Assembly: GCA_016214425.1 (NCBI GenBank)
Contig: JACRON010000170.1
Location: 1 to 8,177, forward strand
Source of the DNA: Nitrospirota bacterium
GTDB taxonomy: Bacteria > Nitrospirota > CAKKRA01 > 9FT-COMBO-42-15
Direction: 5' to 3'
Length of the DNA: 8,177 nucleotides
The notes beneath the pieces were generated by a model. The model was not told the origin of the DNA. It saw only the letters and a list, made by a program, of their open reading frames with translations, and ran no database searches. Positions 5,926 through 8,177 of the stretch are shown in pieces. How positions within the stretch are numbered: position 1 is the stretch's first letter; every line of letters starts with the position of its first letter. Position numbers and translations under genes: made by a program.

Positions 5926-7872
5926 ATGGAATTACTTATTAAATTATCACCTGTATTTGGTTTGGCTGGTTTAGTTTTAGCACTTATTATCTATTTTTCT
6001 ATTGCAAAAAGGCCTGTCGGCACAGATGCAATGAGAGAGATCTCAGACATGATTCATGACGGGGCAATGGTCTATCTTAAAAGGCAATATCTATCAATTT
6101 TTGCATTCATTGTTATTGTTTTTATTCTTCTGACAATCTTTATAAATATTCAGACAGCAATTGCCTATGTAGGTGGCGGCCTATCATCCATGCTTGCAGG
6201 CTTTTTTGGCATGCAGGCATCAACAAAGGCGAATGTAAGGACTGCACAGGCAGCAAACCTTTATAAGCCTGATACCGCAAAGGCGCTGTCAGTTGCATTC
6301 TTAGGCGGTTCTGTAATGGGGCTTTCTGTGGCAAGCATAGGGCTTTTTGGCATCGGCATATTTTTCCTGCTTTATGGCAAACCAGAGACAGCAGCAATCA
6401 TAAACGGCTATGCAATGGGCGCATCATCCATTGCGCTCTTTGCGAGGGTTGGCGGCGGCATATACACAAAGTCAGCAGATGTTGGCGCTGACCTTGTTGG
6501 CAAGATAGAGGCAGGCATCCCTGAGGATGACCCGAGAAACCCCGGTGTTATAGCAGATAATGTGGGTGATAATGTAGGTGATGTGGCAGGACTCGGAGCA
6601 GATATATTTGAGTCTTATGTTGGCTCTATTGTTGCCAGTATAGCGATTGGCGCCACTGCTCTGGCAGGGACAACGGTTGCCAAACTTGGCCCCGCAGCCG
6701 CACTTATGTCCTTACCAGTTATCCTTGCAATGGCAGGGCTTGCGGCATCTGTAATAGGCATCTTATCAATGAGGATACTTGAGAGCTTTAATCCTGCAGC
6801 AGCGCTTCGTTATGCAACATTTATTGCAGCAGGACTCTTTCTTATCATAGGTTATGCTGTTGTTTATTATCTTGATGTAAATAATGGCGTATACTGGGCA
6901 GTATTTTCTGGGTGTGTCGGCGGCATTGCAATAGGGCTGATTACAGAGCATTACACCTCTTCCGGACCTGTTAAAAGGATTGCAGAGTCATCCCAGACAG
7001 GGCCTGCAACAAATATTATTACAGGTTTAGCTGTTGGGCTTGAGAGCACTGCCCTGCCTGTGCTTGCAATATGCGTTGCTATTTTTGTTGCAAACTATAC
7101 AGGCGGCTTATATGGCATTGGCATCTCAGCAGTTGGTATGCTCGCTACAGTAGGCATTATAATGAGCGTTGATGCCTATGGCCCAATTGCAGATAATGCA
7201 GGCGGCATATCTGAGATGGCCGGCCTTGGCAAGGATGTAAGGGAAATAACAGACAGCCTTGATGCCCTCGGCAATACAACTGCTGCTATCGGCAAGGGCT
7301 TTGCCATTGGCTCTGCAGCATTAACAGCGCTGGCGCTCTTTTCAGCCTATAGCCAGACAATAAGCGCAAAAACAGGCAAGGTATTTGACATATTAATAAC
7401 CGATCCATCTGTTGTAATCGGCCTCTTAATAGGCGGCATAATCCCGTTCTTTATCGGAGCGCTTACAATGACCTCTGTTGGCAAGGCGGCATTTAAGATG
7501 GTAAATGAGATAAGAAGGCAGTTTAAAGAGATTCCCGGACTTCTTGAGGGAAAGCCTGGGGTGAAACCTGATGTAAAAAAGTGCGTTGACATCTGCACAA
7601 CAGCAGCATTAACAGAGATGATTATACCCGGTATTACAGCAGTGGCTGCACCTGTGATTGTCGGTTTTATACTCGGGCCTGCTGCGCTCGGCGGTATGCT
7701 TGCTGGCGCAACGGTTACAGGCGTTCTGCTTGCCATATTCATGGCCAATGCAGGCGGCGCATGGGATAATGCAAAGAAGTATATAGAGAAAGGCCATCTC
7801 GGCGGAAAGGGTTCGGCAAATCACAAGGCAGCAGTTGTCGGCGATAGAACTTTGTATTTTGATATTGTTTAG
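5926..7872 (+). CDS. hppA: K+-dependent ion-pumping membrane pyrophosphatase, apparently C-terminally truncated
   Basis: Membrane pyrophosphatases hydrolyse PPi to pump H+ or Na+ out of the cytoplasm. This 648-residue multi-helix protein carries the substrate motif DVGADLVGKIEAG (185-197), DDPRNPGVIADNVGDNVGDVAG (201-222), GADIFESY (224-231), DAYGPIADNAGG (416-427) and GGAWDNAKKYIE (610-621). GNTTAAIGKG (449-458) has Ala453 and Gly456, the pattern of the K+-dependent subfamily; the Glu in FESY fits Na+-type or dual pumps, though ion choice is inference. The family continues after VVGD with GDPxKDT, the last acidic PPi/Mg motif, and a final helix. Here VVGD (637-640) is followed by RTLYFDIV and a stop, so roughly 40-50 residues are missing. 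The final codons match an intergenic repeat. AGGAGG (5915-5920) lies 5 nt before the ATG. Activity is doubtful unless another copy exists. Confidence 0.95.
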   Translation: MELLIKLSPVFGLAGLVLALIIYFSIAKRPVGTDAMREISDMIHDGAMVYLKRQYLSIFAFIVIVFILLTIFINIQTAIAYVGGGLSSMLAGFFGMQASTKANVRTAQAANLYKPDTAKALSVAFLGGSVMGLSVASIGLFGIGIFFLLYGKPETAAIINGYAMGASSIALFARVGGGIYTKSADVGADLVGKIEAGIPEDDPRNPGVIADNVGDNVGDVAGLGADIFESYVGSIVASIAIGATALAGTTVAKLGPAAALMSLPVILAMAGLAASVIGILSMRILESFNPAAALRYATFIAAGLFLIIGYAVVYYLDVNNGVYWAVFSGCVGGIAIGLITEHYTSSGPVKRIAESSQTGPATNIITGLAVGLESTALPVLAICVAIFVANYTGGLYGIGISAVGMLATVGIIMSVDAYGPIADNAGGISEMAGLGKDVREITDSLDALGNTTAAIGKGFAIGSAALTALALFSAYSQTISAKTGKVFDILITDPSVVIGLLIGGIIPFFIGALTMTSVGKAAFKMVNEIRRQFKEIPGLLEGKPGVKPDVKKCVDICTTAALTEMIIPGITAVAAPVIVGFILGPAALGGMLAGATVTGVLLAIFMANAGGAWDNAKKYIEKGHLGGKGSANHKAAVVGDRTLYFDIV

Positions 7873-7917
7873 AGCTTAGGATTTTGGACTTGGTAATTAT
7901 TTTTTAATTGTTGGAGG
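7856..7917 (+). repeat. Repeat copy 2, forming the 3' end of hppA
   Basis: Bases 7856-7873 are identical to 4483-4500 downstream of prs. Looser similarity continues to a T-rich tract and GGAGG (7913-7917). The repeat begins inside hppA and supplies its last five codons (part of Tyr, then Phe-Asp-Ile-Val) and the TAG stop, at the point where HppA has already left its family sequence. Its purine-rich end merges into the left arm of the terminator. Confidence 0.55.
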
Positions 7918-7950
7918 ACTGGTGATTTAATGCCAGTCCTCATGTTTTTT
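7914..7950 (+). terminator. Rho-independent terminator after hppA
   Basis: A perfect 9-bp stem, gaggactgg (7914-7922) with ccagtcctc (7933-7941), encloses a 10-nt loop and is followed by atg and six T (7945-7950). It is the only convincing intrinsic terminator in the window. It probably ends the prs-rplY-pth-hppA transcript and sets ychF apart. Confidence 0.82.
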
Positions 7951-7965
7951 GAGGTATAAGAATTA

Positions 7966-8177
7966 ATGGGTTTCAAATGCGGAATAGTAGGCTTGCCGAA
8001 TGTCGGCAAGTCAACCATATTTAATGCACTGACAGCAGCAGGCGCACAGGCATCAAATTATCCTTTTTGCACTATAGACCCTAACATTGGTGTAGTAGAG
8101 GTTCCTGATGAAAGGTTAATCAGGCTTAATGAGATGTATAAGCCAAAAAAACTTACACCAACTGTTATTGAGTTTGT
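7966..8177 (+). CDS. ychF: Redox-regulated ATPase/GTPase YchF (Obg family), 3'-partial
   Basis: YchF (EngD/OLA1) is a universally conserved Obg-family P-loop NTPase that prefers ATP and associates with ribosomes. The first 70 codons are present and open to the window end. MGFKCGIVGLPNVGKSTIFNAL gives the start and the Walker A loop (GLPNVGKST, residues 9-17). NYPFCTIDPNIGVVEVPDERL is the YchF switch-I region, and RLNEMYKPKKLTPTVIEF leads towards the G3 motif. The family length of about 365 residues means roughly four fifths lies beyond the edge. GAGGT at 7951-7955, directly after the terminator T-tract, lies 10 nt before the ATG. pth-ychF linkage is widely conserved; here hppA is inserted between them. 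Confidence 0.96.
   Translation, partial: MGFKCGIVGLPNVGKSTIFNALTAAGAQASNYPFCTIDPNIGVVEVPDERLIRLNEMYKPKKLTPTVIEF

Noticed and set aside
7347..7748. Minus-strand open frame of 133 codons opposite hppA
   Set aside because: It is antisense to conserved membrane-helix codons, has no Shine-Dalgarno or recognisable domain, and is best explained as a shadow frame.
7930..7959. Nine-codon ORF (MPVLMFFEV) inside the terminator hairpin, preceded by GGAGG at 7913-7917, suggesting a leader peptide or attenuator for ychF
   Set aside because: The spacing from GGAGG to the ATG is 12 nt, the codons have no regulatory bias, no alternative antiterminator helix is evident, and ychF has its own Shine-Dalgarno.

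Overview
This window is a dense, entirely plus-strand stretch of core bacterial housekeeping genes. Eight of its nine protein genes belong to recognisable universal or near-universal families. The order is fabF (5' end outside the window), rnc, ispE, spoVG, tRNA-Gln(TTG), prs, rplY/ctc, pth, hppA and ychF (3' end outside). The ispE-spoVG-(tRNA-Gln)-prs-ctc-pth-ychF order mixes the Bacillus-type ispE/spoVG/prs/ctc/pth arrangement with the ispE-tRNA-Gln-prs-ctc-pth-ychF arrangement I associate with Geobacter-like Desulfobacterota. The DNA is moderately AT-rich, Shine-Dalgarno sites are mostly good AGGAGG types, and a K+-type membrane pyrophosphatase is present. Together these suggest an uncultured, probably anaerobic Gram-negative lineage such as Desulfobacterota or Nitrospirota. 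That placement is inference; no marker in the window fixes the phylum.

Positions 1-2784 hold fabF (fatty-acid elongation), rnc (dsRNA processing) and ispE (MEP isoprenoid pathway), tightly packed and probably co-transcribed. Positions 2785-3520 hold spoVG, an AT-rich imperfect inverted repeat, tRNA-Gln, and a roughly 140-bp composite nested inverted repeat that looks like a MITE or REP-like element just upstream of prs. Positions 3521-5876 hold prs (PRPP synthesis), rplY (ribosomal protein L25/Ctc) and pth (peptidyl-tRNA hydrolase), a translation and nucleotide-supply group. Positions 5926-7872 hold hppA (ion-pumping pyrophosphatase). A clean Rho-independent terminator follows, then ychF.

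I found no CRISPR array, defence system, phage or biosynthetic novelty. What stands out is small intergenic repeats touching gene ends. One 18-bp exact match, with weaker similarity continuing beyond it, lies downstream of prs and also forms the last codons and stop of hppA. There HppA breaks off before its final conserved acidic motif and last membrane helix, so it looks truncated and possibly non-functional. A second AT-rich 41-nt element supplies the rnc C-terminus and the ispE start region, and recurs after spoVG. RNase III also shows an Asn where the family usually has a metal-binding Asp.
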